Part shown: positions 1-5,183 of the stretch, piece after piece
Numbering within the stretch: position 1 is the first letter of the stretch
Layout of the letters: every line of letters starts with the position of its first letter
NCBI GenBank assembly: GCA_900770645.1
Contig: CAAGKY010000032.1
Location: 1 to 6,365, forward strand
Direction of reading: 5' to 3'
Source of the DNA: Bacilli bacterium
GTDB taxonomy: Bacteria; Bacillota_I; Bacilli_A; ML615J-28; CAG-313
Length of the DNA stretch: 6,365 nucleotides
The notes under the pieces: model-generated
The model's database searches: none
The model's input: the letters and a program-made list of their open reading frames with translations, nothing else
Told to the model about the DNA's origin: nothing
Translations under genes and position numbers: made by a program

Positions 1-666
1 CGTGAAGAAGGAGAAAAAGCAGTATTTGAAACAGGTATTGGAAAAATTCATCCAGAACTTGTTAAACTTGTTGGTAGATTATATTTTAGAACAAGTTATG
101 GACAAAATGCTTTAGCTCACTCAAAAGAAGTTGCTTTCTTAGCAGGTAAACTAGCTGCTGAAATTGGTGAAAATGAAATGCTTGCTCGTCGTGCAGGTTT
201 ACTACATGACATTGGTAAAGCAAGTGACCATGAAATGGAAGGAAGTCACGTTGAAATTGGTATTGAATTTGCAACTAAATTCCGTGAAAGTGAAACTGTT
301 ATTAATGCGATAGGTTCTCACCATGGTGATCATGAACCTAATACAATCATAGCTCACTTGGTAGCAGCAGCAGATACATTATCAGCAGCTCGTCCTGGAG
401 CACGTAGTGAATCAATTGATAACTACATTAAACGTCTTCAAGCATTAGAAGATTTAACTAATGAATTCAAAGGTGTTGAAAAAACATATGCACTTCAAGC
501 AGGTCGTGAAGTTCGTGTATTAGTAAAACCTGATGAAATCAGTGATGAAGCAAGTGCAAAATTAGCTCGCGACATCAAAAAGAAAATTGAAACAACAATG
601 GATTATCCTGGAACTATTAAAGTTACAGTAATTCGTGAAATTCGAGTTCAAGAAGTAGCTCGCTAG
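1..666 (+). CDS. rny: Ribonuclease Y, C-terminal part (5' end outside the window)
   Basis: The reading frame is open from base 1 to the TAG at 664-666 and gives 221 residues; family members are about 520 residues, so the N-terminal membrane anchor, coiled coil and most or all of the KH domain lie upstream. What is visible is the HD phosphohydrolase domain: visible-residue His40, the His69-Asp70 pair in LLHDIGK, His83, the pair His107-His108 and Asp125 are the expected metal ligands. The segments AAADTLSAARPGARSES and LQAGREVRVLVKP are family hallmarks. RNase Y is the membrane-anchored endoribonuclease that starts mRNA decay in many Gram-positive bacteria. The next gene, ymdB, follows after 16 bases, the same pairing as in Bacillus subtilis, so the two are probably co-transcribed. 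Identification is firm; only the start is missing. Confidence 0.97.
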   Translation, partial: REEGEKAVFETGIGKIHPELVKLVGRLYFRTSYGQNALAHSKEVAFLAGKLAAEIGENEMLARRAGLLHDIGKASDHEMEGSHVEIGIEFATKFRESETVINAIGSHHGDHEPNTIIAHLVAAADTLSAARPGARSESIDNYIKRLQALEDLTNEFKGVEKTYALQAGREVRVLVKPDEISDEASAKLARDIKKKIETTMDYPGTIKVTVIREIRVQEVAR

Positions 667-682
667 AAAAGAAACAAGATTT

Positions 683-1459
683 ATGCGTATTTTATTAATT
701 GGTGATATTTTTGGAGAATATGGAAGAAAAGCCATAGAAGACAATTTACCAAAGTTAATTCAAGAATATGGTATTAACTTTATTGTTGCGAATGGAGAAA
801 ATATTGCTCATGGCAAAGGAATCACTTTTAAGTACTACCAATGGTTATTAGAACAACATGTTAATGTAGTAACTTTAGGAAACCATTCCTTCTCTAATCG
901 TACAATTATTGAACACATGGATGAAGCCAAAAATTTGGTTAGACCTCTTAACTATGGAGAAGGAACACCAGGTAAAGGTTATGTTACTATTAATTACAAT
1001 GGTAAAAAAATTACTGTATTCCAAGTTATGGGAAGAACATTCGAAAACAATGCTTTAGATTGTCCATTTAGGGCAGCTGAAAAAGTTTTGAATGAAGTTA
1101 AAAGTGATATATACATATGTGATTTTCATGGAGAAGCAACAAGTGAAAAAATAGCCTTCAGTATTTATTTTGATGGCAAAATTGATATTATTGTTGGTAC
1201 TCACACTCATGTCCAAACTAATGATGCAAGAGTCATGAAAAATGGAACAATGTACATGACAGACTTAGGAATGACTGGACCACTTGAAGGTGTTATTGGG
1301 GTTGCTCCTGATGATATTATTCATCGTATGTTAACGGGAATGCCTGTTAAACATACACCTATGGTTACTGGTAAAAAACAATTTTGTGGTTTATTAGTAG
1401 AAATTAATGAAAATACCCATAAAGTGACAAACTTCGATATTATAAATATAGTAGAATAG
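683..1459 (+). CDS. ymdB: YmdB-family metallophosphoesterase (2',3'-cyclic-nucleotide phosphodiesterase)
   Basis: The 258-residue protein matches the YmdB family (264 residues in Bacillus subtilis). Calcineurin-type metal-site motifs appear in order: GDIFG with Asp8, GEN with Glu39-Asn40, GNH with Asn67-His68, DFHGE with His149, and GTHTH with His174 and His176. From family knowledge, the enzyme hydrolyses 2',3'-cyclic AMP, and in B. subtilis it influences the switch between motility and biofilm formation, partly through RNase Y, whose gene is directly upstream here. It should be cytosolic; no signal peptide or membrane segment is visible. The start is the ATG 16 bases after the rny stop, and the leader there (AAAAGAAACAAG) has no good Shine-Dalgarno, so translation may be coupled to rny. 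After GNH the sequence reads SFSN, where most relatives I recall have a Trp-Asp pair. Its stop codon sits in an inverted repeat. Confidence 0.93.
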   Translation: MRILLIGDIFGEYGRKAIEDNLPKLIQEYGINFIVANGENIAHGKGITFKYYQWLLEQHVNVVTLGNHSFSNRTIIEHMDEAKNLVRPLNYGEGTPGKGYVTINYNGKKITVFQVMGRTFENNALDCPFRAAEKVLNEVKSDIYICDFHGEATSEKIAFSIYFDGKIDIIVGTHTHVQTNDARVMKNGTMYMTDLGMTGPLEGVIGVAPDDIIHRMLTGMPVKHTPMVTGKKQFCGLLVEINENTHKVTNFDIINIVE

Positions 1460-1506
1460 TAGTGCAACATTCATAGATTCCATACTGAATGTTAGAAGTA
1501 CTACTA
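1457..1506 (+). promoter_or_regulatory. Two-part inverted repeat between ymdB and spoVS
   Basis: A 7-bp outer arm (TAGTAGT, 1457-1463, starting with the ymdB stop codon) pairs with ACTACTA at 1500-1506. An 8-bp inner arm (AACATTCA, 1466-1473) pairs with TGAATGTT at 1486-1493 around a 12-base loop. The internal loop is asymmetric, 2 against 6 bases. No T-run follows, so it is not an ordinary intrinsic terminator. Its last base is the first A of the spoVS Shine-Dalgarno AGGAGG (1506-1511). It could be an RNA stability or processing element, a translation control element or a protein-binding palindrome; the sequence alone does not decide. Confidence 0.5.
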
Positions 1507-1519
1507 GGAGGCTATAAAA

Positions 1520-1783
1520 ATGGAAGTATTAAAAGTTTCATCAAAATCAAAACCAAATTCAGTTGCGGGGGCTTTAGCGAATGCTTTTCGAGAAAAGCAA
1601 AGTGTTGAAATTCAAGCAATTGGAGCTGGATCACTAAATCAAGCAATCAAAGCAATTGCCATTGCAAGAGGGTATGTTGCACCGACAGGAAAAGATTTAA
1701 TTTGCGTTCCTGCGTTTTCCGATATTGTCATTGATGGTGAAGAAAGAACTGCCATTAAATTGATTGTAGAAACTCGTAAATAG
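1520..1783 (+). CDS. spoVS: Stage V sporulation protein S
   Basis: The 87-residue product is nearly the same length as Bacillus subtilis SpoVS (86) and keeps its strongly conserved core: PNSVAGALA near residues 12-20, IQAIGAGSLNQA at 31-42, AIARGYVAP at 47-55 and IDGEERTAIKLIVE near the end. SpoVS is a small Alba-like protein, probably nucleic-acid binding, that acts around septation and in later coat and cortex formation; its biochemical role is not settled. It is cytosolic, with no signal or membrane segment. The ATG start is supported by a perfect AGGAGG (1506-1511) 8 bases upstream. In B. subtilis this gene has its own sigma-H promoter; I could not find a convincing one here. The TAG stop lies inside a terminator-like hairpin. 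Confidence 0.97.
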   Translation: MEVLKVSSKSKPNSVAGALANAFREKQSVEIQAIGAGSLNQAIKAIAIARGYVAPTGKDLICVPAFSDIVIDGEERTAIKLIVETRK

Positions 1784-1807
1784 TTGGCATTGCCAACTAT
1801 TTTATTT
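1778..1807 (+). terminator. Intrinsic terminator overlapping the spoVS stop codon
   Basis: An 11-bp perfect stem pairs 1778-1788 (AAATAGTTGGC) with 1792-1802 (GCCAACTATTT) around a 3-base loop ATT. It is followed by a T-rich but A-interrupted tail (TTTATTT, 1801-1807). The spoVS TAG is in the left arm. The tail is imperfect and the next gene starts 13 bases later without room for its own promoter, so partial read-through is likely. Confidence 0.65.
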
Positions 1808-1819
1808 AGGAGAATTAAA

Positions 1820-2386
1820 ATGAACAAGTTACCAGTATTTAGAACACCAAGATTAATTTTAAGAGATATTGATGTTAATGATGCTTTTGAGATGTTTGAG
1901 TATTCAAAATTACCAAATGTTGGACCAATGGCAGGTTGGGAGCCTCATAAAAGCATAGCTGAATCAATGGCAGTTATTAAATTATTTATTAATTCGAAAA
2001 CTCGTGGAGAACCAGGAGTATATGCAATTGTATATAGAGAAACTAATCAAATGATTGGAACAATTGAATTATACAATTATAAACCTTACTTTAAAGCTGA
2101 ACTTGGATATTCTCTTCACCCAGATTTTTGGGGGCGAGGATTAGTAGTAGAAGCTGCAGAATGTTTGATTGATTGGGGCTTTAGAGACTTAAACCTAAAA
2201 AGAATAGAAGTCGCTACTTTTGTAGATAATTATCAATCAAAAAGAGTATGTGAAAAATTAGGTTTTAAATATGAAGGCATTGAAAGAAAAAGTTATATGC
2301 GATATGATGGAGTCGTATGTGATAAAGTAATGTATGGTATGACAGATGATGATTATTACCATAAATTAATTAATAATATTTCGTGA
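1820..2386 (+). CDS. GNAT-family N-acetyltransferase (RimJ/RimL-like)
   Basis: This 188-residue protein has the layout of the RimJ/RimL branch of GNAT acetyltransferases. FRTPRLILRDI (residues 7-17) is the usual first strand. The acetyl-CoA-binding loop is in LGYSLHPDFWGRGLVVEAA (95-113, the WGRG turn), followed by RIEVATFVDNYQSKRVCEKLGF (129-149), with the typical Asn and the LGF before the last strands. It should transfer an acetyl group from acetyl-CoA to an amine such as a protein N-terminus, amino sugar or small molecule; the substrate cannot be read from sequence. The ATG at 1820 is chosen because AGGAG (1808-1812) lies 7 bases before it; a longer frame from a TTG at 1784 would begin inside the spoVS terminator. 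It occupies the place of tdh-kbl in Bacillus subtilis and uses a TGA stop. Confidence 0.9.
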   Translation: MNKLPVFRTPRLILRDIDVNDAFEMFEYSKLPNVGPMAGWEPHKSIAESMAVIKLFINSKTRGEPGVYAIVYRETNQMIGTIELYNYKPYFKAELGYSLHPDFWGRGLVVEAAECLIDWGFRDLNLKRIEVATFVDNYQSKRVCEKLGFKYEGIERKSYMRYDGVVCDKVMYGMTDDDYYHKLINNIS

Positions 2387-2402
2387 AAGAAAAGGTAGAA
2401 GT

Positions 2403-3848
2403 ATGAGTAAAGTATATAGTAAATATCAAACTCCCTCACTTTTAAAAGCGAGAAAAAGACTAGGACAAAAAGTAGAAATCATTAATTACCAAATGGATGA
2501 AAAATATATTGGAATTGGTGTAGGAAAAACATATTGTGTTAAAACATATGGATGTCAAGGTAATCTTGCGGATAGTGAAAAAATATCTGGTTTATTAGAA
2601 AAAATGGGATATAAAGAAGTATTTGAAGAGTCAGATGCAGATGTTGTATTATTTAACACGTGCGCAATCCGCGAAAATGCTGAAAATCGTATTTATGGAG
2701 AACTTGGTAGAATTCAAAAATTCAAAAAGAAAAATCCTAATATGGTTATTGGTATTTGTGGGTGTATGATGCAAGAAGAAAATACAATTGAATTAATTAA
2801 GAAAAAATGTCCACATGTTGATTTAATCTTTGGTACTCATAATATTAGCCAATTACCAGAATATTTATATGAAATTCAATTATCACATAATTCAATTATT
2901 GATGTGTTATCAATTGAAGGTGATATATATGAAGACTTACCGGTAAAAAGAGATCATCCATATAAAGCATGGGTAAATATTATGTATGGTTGTGATGAGT
3001 TCTGTACATATTGTATTGTTCCATACACAAGAGGAAAAGAACGTTCAAGAAGACCGGAAGCAATTATTGAAGAAGTAAAATCCCTTGCTGAAGATGGATA
3101 TCAAGAAGTAACATTATTAGGTCAAAATGTTAATGCCTATGGAAAAGACTTTACTGACCTTGATTATACATTCGCAGACTTATTAAGAGATTTACAAAAA
3201 ATAGATATTCCAAGAATTAGATTCACAACATCTCACCCACGTGATTTAGATGATGAAACAATTGAAGTAATGGGTAGTGGAAAAAATATTATGCCACATC
3301 TTCATTTACCAGTTCAATCAGGTAACAATCGTGTTTTAAAGAAAATGAATCGTAAATATACAAGAGAAGAATATCTTGATAAAATTGAAAAACTAAAGAA
3401 AGCAGTGCCAGGAATTAGTATCACAACCGACATTATAGTCGCATTCCCTGGAGAAACTCCTGAAGAATTTGAAGATACTGTTTCACTTGCGGATGCAGTT
3501 AAATTTGAAGGAGCATTTACATTTATCTATTCACCACGTGAAGGAACTCCTGCTGCAACTTATCCTAATCCATTAACAGAAGAAGAAAAACATCAACGTT
3601 TATTAACCCTTAATGAAACAATTAATAAATATTATCTAGAAGGAAATAAACGCTTTGAAGATACTATTGTTAAGGTATTAGTAGATGGTAGAAGTAAAAA
3701 TAATGACAATATGTTTACAGGTTATTCTGAACATAATAAATTAGTTAATTTTGAAGCTGATGATTCATGTGTAGGTAAGATTATAGATGTAAAAATTACT
3801 AAAGCATATTCATGGCATTTATTAGGAGAAATTGTAAAGAAAGCATAA
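2403..3848 (+). CDS. miaB: tRNA-2-methylthio-N6-dimethylallyladenosine synthase
   Basis: The 481-residue protein is a radical-SAM methylthiotransferase that adds a methylthio group to i6A37 of tRNAs reading UNN codons. The N-terminal UPF0004 domain (about 43-165) carries three cluster cysteines: Cys51 (TYGCQ), Cys87 (NTCAIRENAE) and Cys121 (GICGCM). The radical-SAM motif CxxxCxxC is Cys197, Cys201 and Cys204 in YGCDEFCTYCIVPYTRGKE, followed by LGQNVNAYG, which is typical of MiaB. The last about 65 residues fit a TRAM RNA-binding domain. The roughly 40-residue N-terminal extension, the gene order before cotE and the LGQNVNAYG motif favour MiaB over the paralogues MtaB and RimO. GCQ is followed by GN where many homologues have MN. 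A moderate AAGG at 2392-2395 precedes the ATG. Its TAA is in a terminator loop. Confidence 0.96.
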   Translation: MSKVYSKYQTPSLLKARKRLGQKVEIINYQMDEKYIGIGVGKTYCVKTYGCQGNLADSEKISGLLEKMGYKEVFEESDADVVLFNTCAIRENAENRIYGELGRIQKFKKKNPNMVIGICGCMMQEENTIELIKKKCPHVDLIFGTHNISQLPEYLYEIQLSHNSIIDVLSIEGDIYEDLPVKRDHPYKAWVNIMYGCDEFCTYCIVPYTRGKERSRRPEAIIEEVKSLAEDGYQEVTLLGQNVNAYGKDFTDLDYTFADLLRDLQKIDIPRIRFTTSHPRDLDDETIEVMGSGKNIMPHLHLPVQSGNNRVLKKMNRKYTREEYLDKIEKLKKAVPGISITTDIIVAFPGETPEEFEDTVSLADAVKFEGAFTFIYSPREGTPAATYPNPLTEEEKHQRLLTLNETINKYYLEGNKRFEDTIVKVLVDGRSKNNDNMFTGYSEHNKLVNFEADDSCVGKIIDVKITKAYSWHLLGEIVKKA

Positions 3849-3863
3849 TTGCTTTCTTTTTTT
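3836..3863 (+). terminator. Intrinsic terminator of miaB with the stop codon in its loop
   Basis: A 10-bp perfect stem pairs 3836-3845 (AAAGAAAGCA) with 3850-3859 (TGCTTTCTTT). The four-base loop TAAT contains the miaB TAA stop (3846-3848). A run of seven T ends at 3863. The stem is A/T-heavy with only three G-C pairs, so efficiency may be moderate. The candidate cotE promoter overlaps it. Confidence 0.8.
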
Positions 3864-3871
3864 CATACTAT
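3843..3871 (+). promoter_or_regulatory. Candidate sigma-E promoter for cotE
   Basis: GCATAAT at 3843-3849 matches the sigma-E -35 consensus KMATATT at 6 of 7 positions. After a spacer of 14 bases, CATACTAT at 3864-3871 matches the -10 consensus CATACAMT at 7 of 8. A transcript would begin near 3878, leaving a leader of about 50 bases before the cotE ATG. Bacillus subtilis cotE is known to have an early mother-cell sigma-E promoter, which fits. The -35 lies across the miaB stop and terminator hairpin. The consensus is quoted from memory and no start site has been measured. Confidence 0.6.
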
Positions 3872-3927
3872 TAATTGAGTCACCCATTACCTAATAACTG
3901 AATATATTGTATTGAGGAGGGATATAC

Positions 3928-4443
3928 ATGAGTGAAATTCGCGAAATTGTCACAAGAGCTGTCGTTGCTAAAGGAAAAAAACTTCTCAAAATTAAAGAAA
4001 ATATCACCCCTAGTAATGAAACTTTTAGTGTATTAGGATGCTGGATAATTAATCATGAATTTGAGGCTTTATTATCAGGTAAAAAAGTAGATGTTAATGG
4101 AAACTTTGAAATAGATGTTTGGTATTCTTATGATAATAATACTAAAACAGATATTGCAAGAACAGACGCAAATTATTGTGAAACGATAAAAGTTAGAGAA
4201 TTAATTTGTGATAATATAAGTGACCACTGTGATGTAATTGCACGAGTTATTCAACAACCTACTTGCACTAACGCTTGTATAACAGATGAGGGTATTGAAG
4301 TTGAAATAGTTTTTGAGTTGTTAGTAGAAGTAATTGGCGAAACAAAAATGATGGTTACCGTTTTTGCATGTCCTAATGATACAAATGATGTTGTCGATGA
4401 CTTCGAAAATGAAATTAATGAAGATTTCATTAAAGAACAATAA
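3928..4443 (+). CDS. cotE: Outer spore coat morphogenetic protein CotE
   Basis: The 171-residue protein lines up with Bacillus subtilis CotE (181 residues) over its length: REIVTRAVVAKGKKL at 5-19, LGCWIINHEFEA at 36-47, VWYSYDNNTKT at 64-74, VIARVIQQPTC at 103-113, ELLVEVIGETK at 130-140, and an acidic C-terminal tail from about 152. CotE is made in the mother cell, forms a ring around the forespore after recruitment by inner-coat proteins, and is the scaffold on which the outer coat assembles. It has no signal peptide, as expected. The start is supported by GAGGAGG (3914-3920) 7 bases before the ATG. The protein has seven cysteines (38, 84, 94, 101, 113, 117, 148), more than I recall for B. 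subtilis CotE. It follows miaB directly, without ricA between them, and has a sigma-E-like promoter upstream. The LysM gene 39 bases downstream is probably co-transcribed. Confidence 0.95.
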   Translation: MSEIREIVTRAVVAKGKKLLKIKENITPSNETFSVLGCWIINHEFEALLSGKKVDVNGNFEIDVWYSYDNNTKTDIARTDANYCETIKVRELICDNISDHCDVIARVIQQPTCTNACITDEGIEVEIVFELLVEVIGETKMMVTVFACPNDTNDVVDDFENEINEDFIKEQ

Positions 4444-4468
4444 ATCGTTGGTACCCCAACGATTTTTT
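4442..4468 (+). terminator. Intrinsic terminator overlapping the cotE stop codon
   Basis: A 10-bp stem pairs 4442-4451 (AAATCGTTGG) with 4456-4465 (CCAACGATTT), loop TACC, and six T end at 4468. The left arm starts inside the cotE TAA (4441-4443). Only 14 bases separate it from the next ATG, too little for a new promoter, so the LysM gene depends on read-through or on a promoter inside cotE. It may set a cotE-high, LysM-low ratio. Confidence 0.8.
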
Positions 4469-4482
4469 AAGGAGGATTAACT

Positions 4483-4878
4483 ATGAATTATCATATTATA
4501 AAAGCTGGTGAATCAATTAAAATGATAGCTAAAAATTATGAATTATTGGAAGATGAGATAATAAAAAATAATAAACATATTACTAATTGGGATAAGTTAA
4601 TACCTGGAACAAGATTAAAACTTCCAAATATTTCTGAAAAATTAGCAGATGAAATAGATGAAGTTGAACCATTTATAGAAGATTATTATCCACGTATTGA
4701 AGTACCAATTAAAGAAGAATATGTAGAAGAACCTATTCAAACTACACCACTTAAAACAAATAATGATAAACCAAAAAATAAAATTCCTAATCCTTATTAC
4801 TACCCATATTATACATATCCTAATCTATATATGTATGGGAATTATTATAAGAGAGGAAATAAAAAAAGATCCCGATAA
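4483..4878 (+). CDS. LysM-domain protein with tyrosine-rich C-terminus, probable spore coat/cortex-interface protein
   Basis: The 131-residue product starts directly with one LysM domain (about residues 3-48: YHIIKAGESIKMIAKNY, then IIKNN, then LIPGTRLKLP), a fold that binds peptidoglycan glycans. There is no signal peptide, so it stays in the cytoplasm of the cell that makes it. An acidic, Glu-rich linker (52-84) and a Lys/Asn/Pro stretch follow. The tail at 105-122 has ten Tyr in 18 residues, and the end is basic (KRGNKKRSR). An N-terminal LysM without secretion signal next to cotE recalls SafA, which binds the forespore cortex surface from the mother cell and is cross-linked in the coat; the rest is not recognisably SafA or SpoVID. 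A strong AAGGAGG (4469-4475) precedes the ATG. Coat role is inferred from the domain, the missing signal peptide and the cotE neighbour. In Bacillus subtilis mutS follows cotE instead. Confidence 0.85.
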   Translation: MNYHIIKAGESIKMIAKNYELLEDEIIKNNKHITNWDKLIPGTRLKLPNISEKLADEIDEVEPFIEDYYPRIEVPIKEEYVEEPIQTTPLKTNNDKPKNKIPNPYYYPYYTYPNLYMYGNYYKRGNKKRSR

Positions 4879-4890
4879 CGGGATTTTTTT
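4863..4890. terminator. Bidirectional terminator between the convergent LysM and Tyr/Pro-rich genes
   Basis: ATCCCG (4869-4874) pairs with CGGGAT (4879-4884) around the loop ATAA (4875-4878), which contains the TAA of the LysM gene. The stem extends through a G-T wobble and an A-run on the left (4863-4867) matched by a T-run on the right (4885-4890). Seen from either strand it is a GC stem followed by T residues. The - strand gene's own TAA (complement of 4889-4891) touches its other edge, so one hairpin ends both genes. Confidence 0.88.
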
Positions 4891-5110
4891 ATCTTCTTGG
4901 ATAGGGTAAGGGATAAGGATATGGGTATGGTTGTGGGTATGGTTGAGGATAATAAATTGGTTGTTGATATTGATATGGAGGATAGTAATTATTATTACAA
5001 CAATTGTTCGGACGATTTAACCAAAATGGGGCTGATAAAATGGCTGCTCCAGCTACTATTGGTAACCATAAGCGTTCTCCTTTTTCATTAACTACTAATT
5101 GATATTGCAT
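4889..5110 (-). CDS. Small Tyr/Pro-rich protein with one hydrophobic segment, unknown function (possible coat protein)
   Basis: I do not recognise this 73-residue protein. Residues 1-13 are polar (MQYQLVVNEKGER). Residues 14-31 (LWLPIVAGAAILSAPFWL) form a hydrophobic, membrane-length segment. NRPNNCC brings a Cys-Cys pair at 37-38. The tail from 39 to 73 has 11 Tyr and 12 Pro among 35 residues, arranged as PYP and QPYP repeats, ending in Arg-Arg. The start is the ATG complementary to 5108-5110, because AAAGGAG (complement of 5117-5123) lies 6 bases before it; the longer frame from 5164 would put this ribosome site inside the gene. Composition and the neighbouring cotE and Tyr-rich LysM genes suggest a spore-surface protein, perhaps cross-linked through tyrosines or disulfides, but a membrane or cell-surface protein is equally possible. 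It is the only gene here whose tail is a simple repeat. Confidence 0.75.
   Translation of the reverse strand: MQYQLVVNEKGERLWLPIVAGAAILSAPFWLNRPNNCCNNNYYPPYQYQQPIYYPQPYPQPYPYPYPLPYPRR
4922..4945. repeat. Perfect 12-bp tandem repeat inside the Tyr/Pro-rich gene
   Basis: TGGGTATGGTTG occurs twice head to tail (4922-4933 and 4934-4945). On the - strand each copy encodes Gln-Pro-Tyr-Pro, giving QPYPQPYP. Degenerate relatives continue toward 4901. This points to growth of the tail by repeat duplication. Confidence 0.9.
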
Positions 5111-5183
5111 AAGTATCTCCTTTCTATTATATAATATGTATATTAAAAATAAATGGCACGACATATAATTAGATGGTGATAAA
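5111..5183. promoter_or_regulatory. Divergent intergenic region between the Tyr/Pro-rich gene and dapH
   Basis: These 73 bases are extremely AT-rich and must carry the promoters of both flanking genes unless the genes are read through. A perfect TATAAT at 5130-5135 could serve dapH (start near 5142), but no good -35 lies at the right distance. CATATAAT at 5162-5169 resembles a sigma-E -10 but would leave almost no leader. On the - strand, CATATTATA (complement of 5130-5138) resembles a sigma-K -10 but would start transcription at the ribosome site. None is firm. Confidence 0.35.

Noticed and set aside
86..274. A 62-codon frame on the - strand inside rny
   Set aside because: It lies antisense within the HD domain of RNase Y, a strongly conserved coding region, and its composition shows no recognisable protein.
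1430..1500. Sigma-H promoter for spoVS (GAAT-containing -10-like words at 1451-1459 and 1484-1492)
   Set aside because: The -10-like words have no AGGA-type -35 at 12-14 bases upstream, so I do not call them despite the sigma-H control known in B. subtilis.
1784..1819. Extension of the acetyltransferase to a TTG at 1784, adding 12 residues
   Set aside because: The extension is made of terminator hairpin and Shine-Dalgarno sequence; the ATG at 1820 has AGGAG 7 bases upstream and begins the family's usual N-terminus.
4899..4945. G-quadruplex potential of the G-rich + strand
   Set aside because: The GGG runs are the complement of Pro codons in PYP repeats and the loops are long (up to about 10 bases); coding explains the pattern.
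4897..5091. A 64-codon + strand frame rich in Met, Asp and Gly
   Set aside because: It is antisense to the Tyr/Pro-rich gene, has no ribosome site, and its start falls just after the terminator; the - strand frame has AAAGGAG and a sensible layout.
5130..5138. Sigma-K-like CATATTATA on the - strand upstream of the Tyr/Pro-rich gene
   Set aside because: It lacks an AC -35 at 16-17 bases and would start transcription at the Shine-Dalgarno; in such AT-rich DNA the match is likely chance.
5111..5164. Extension of the Tyr/Pro-rich protein to an ATG at 5164 (18 more residues)
   Set aside because: It would translate through a good AAAGGAG positioned 6 bases before the internal ATG, and the added residues have no ribosome site of their own.
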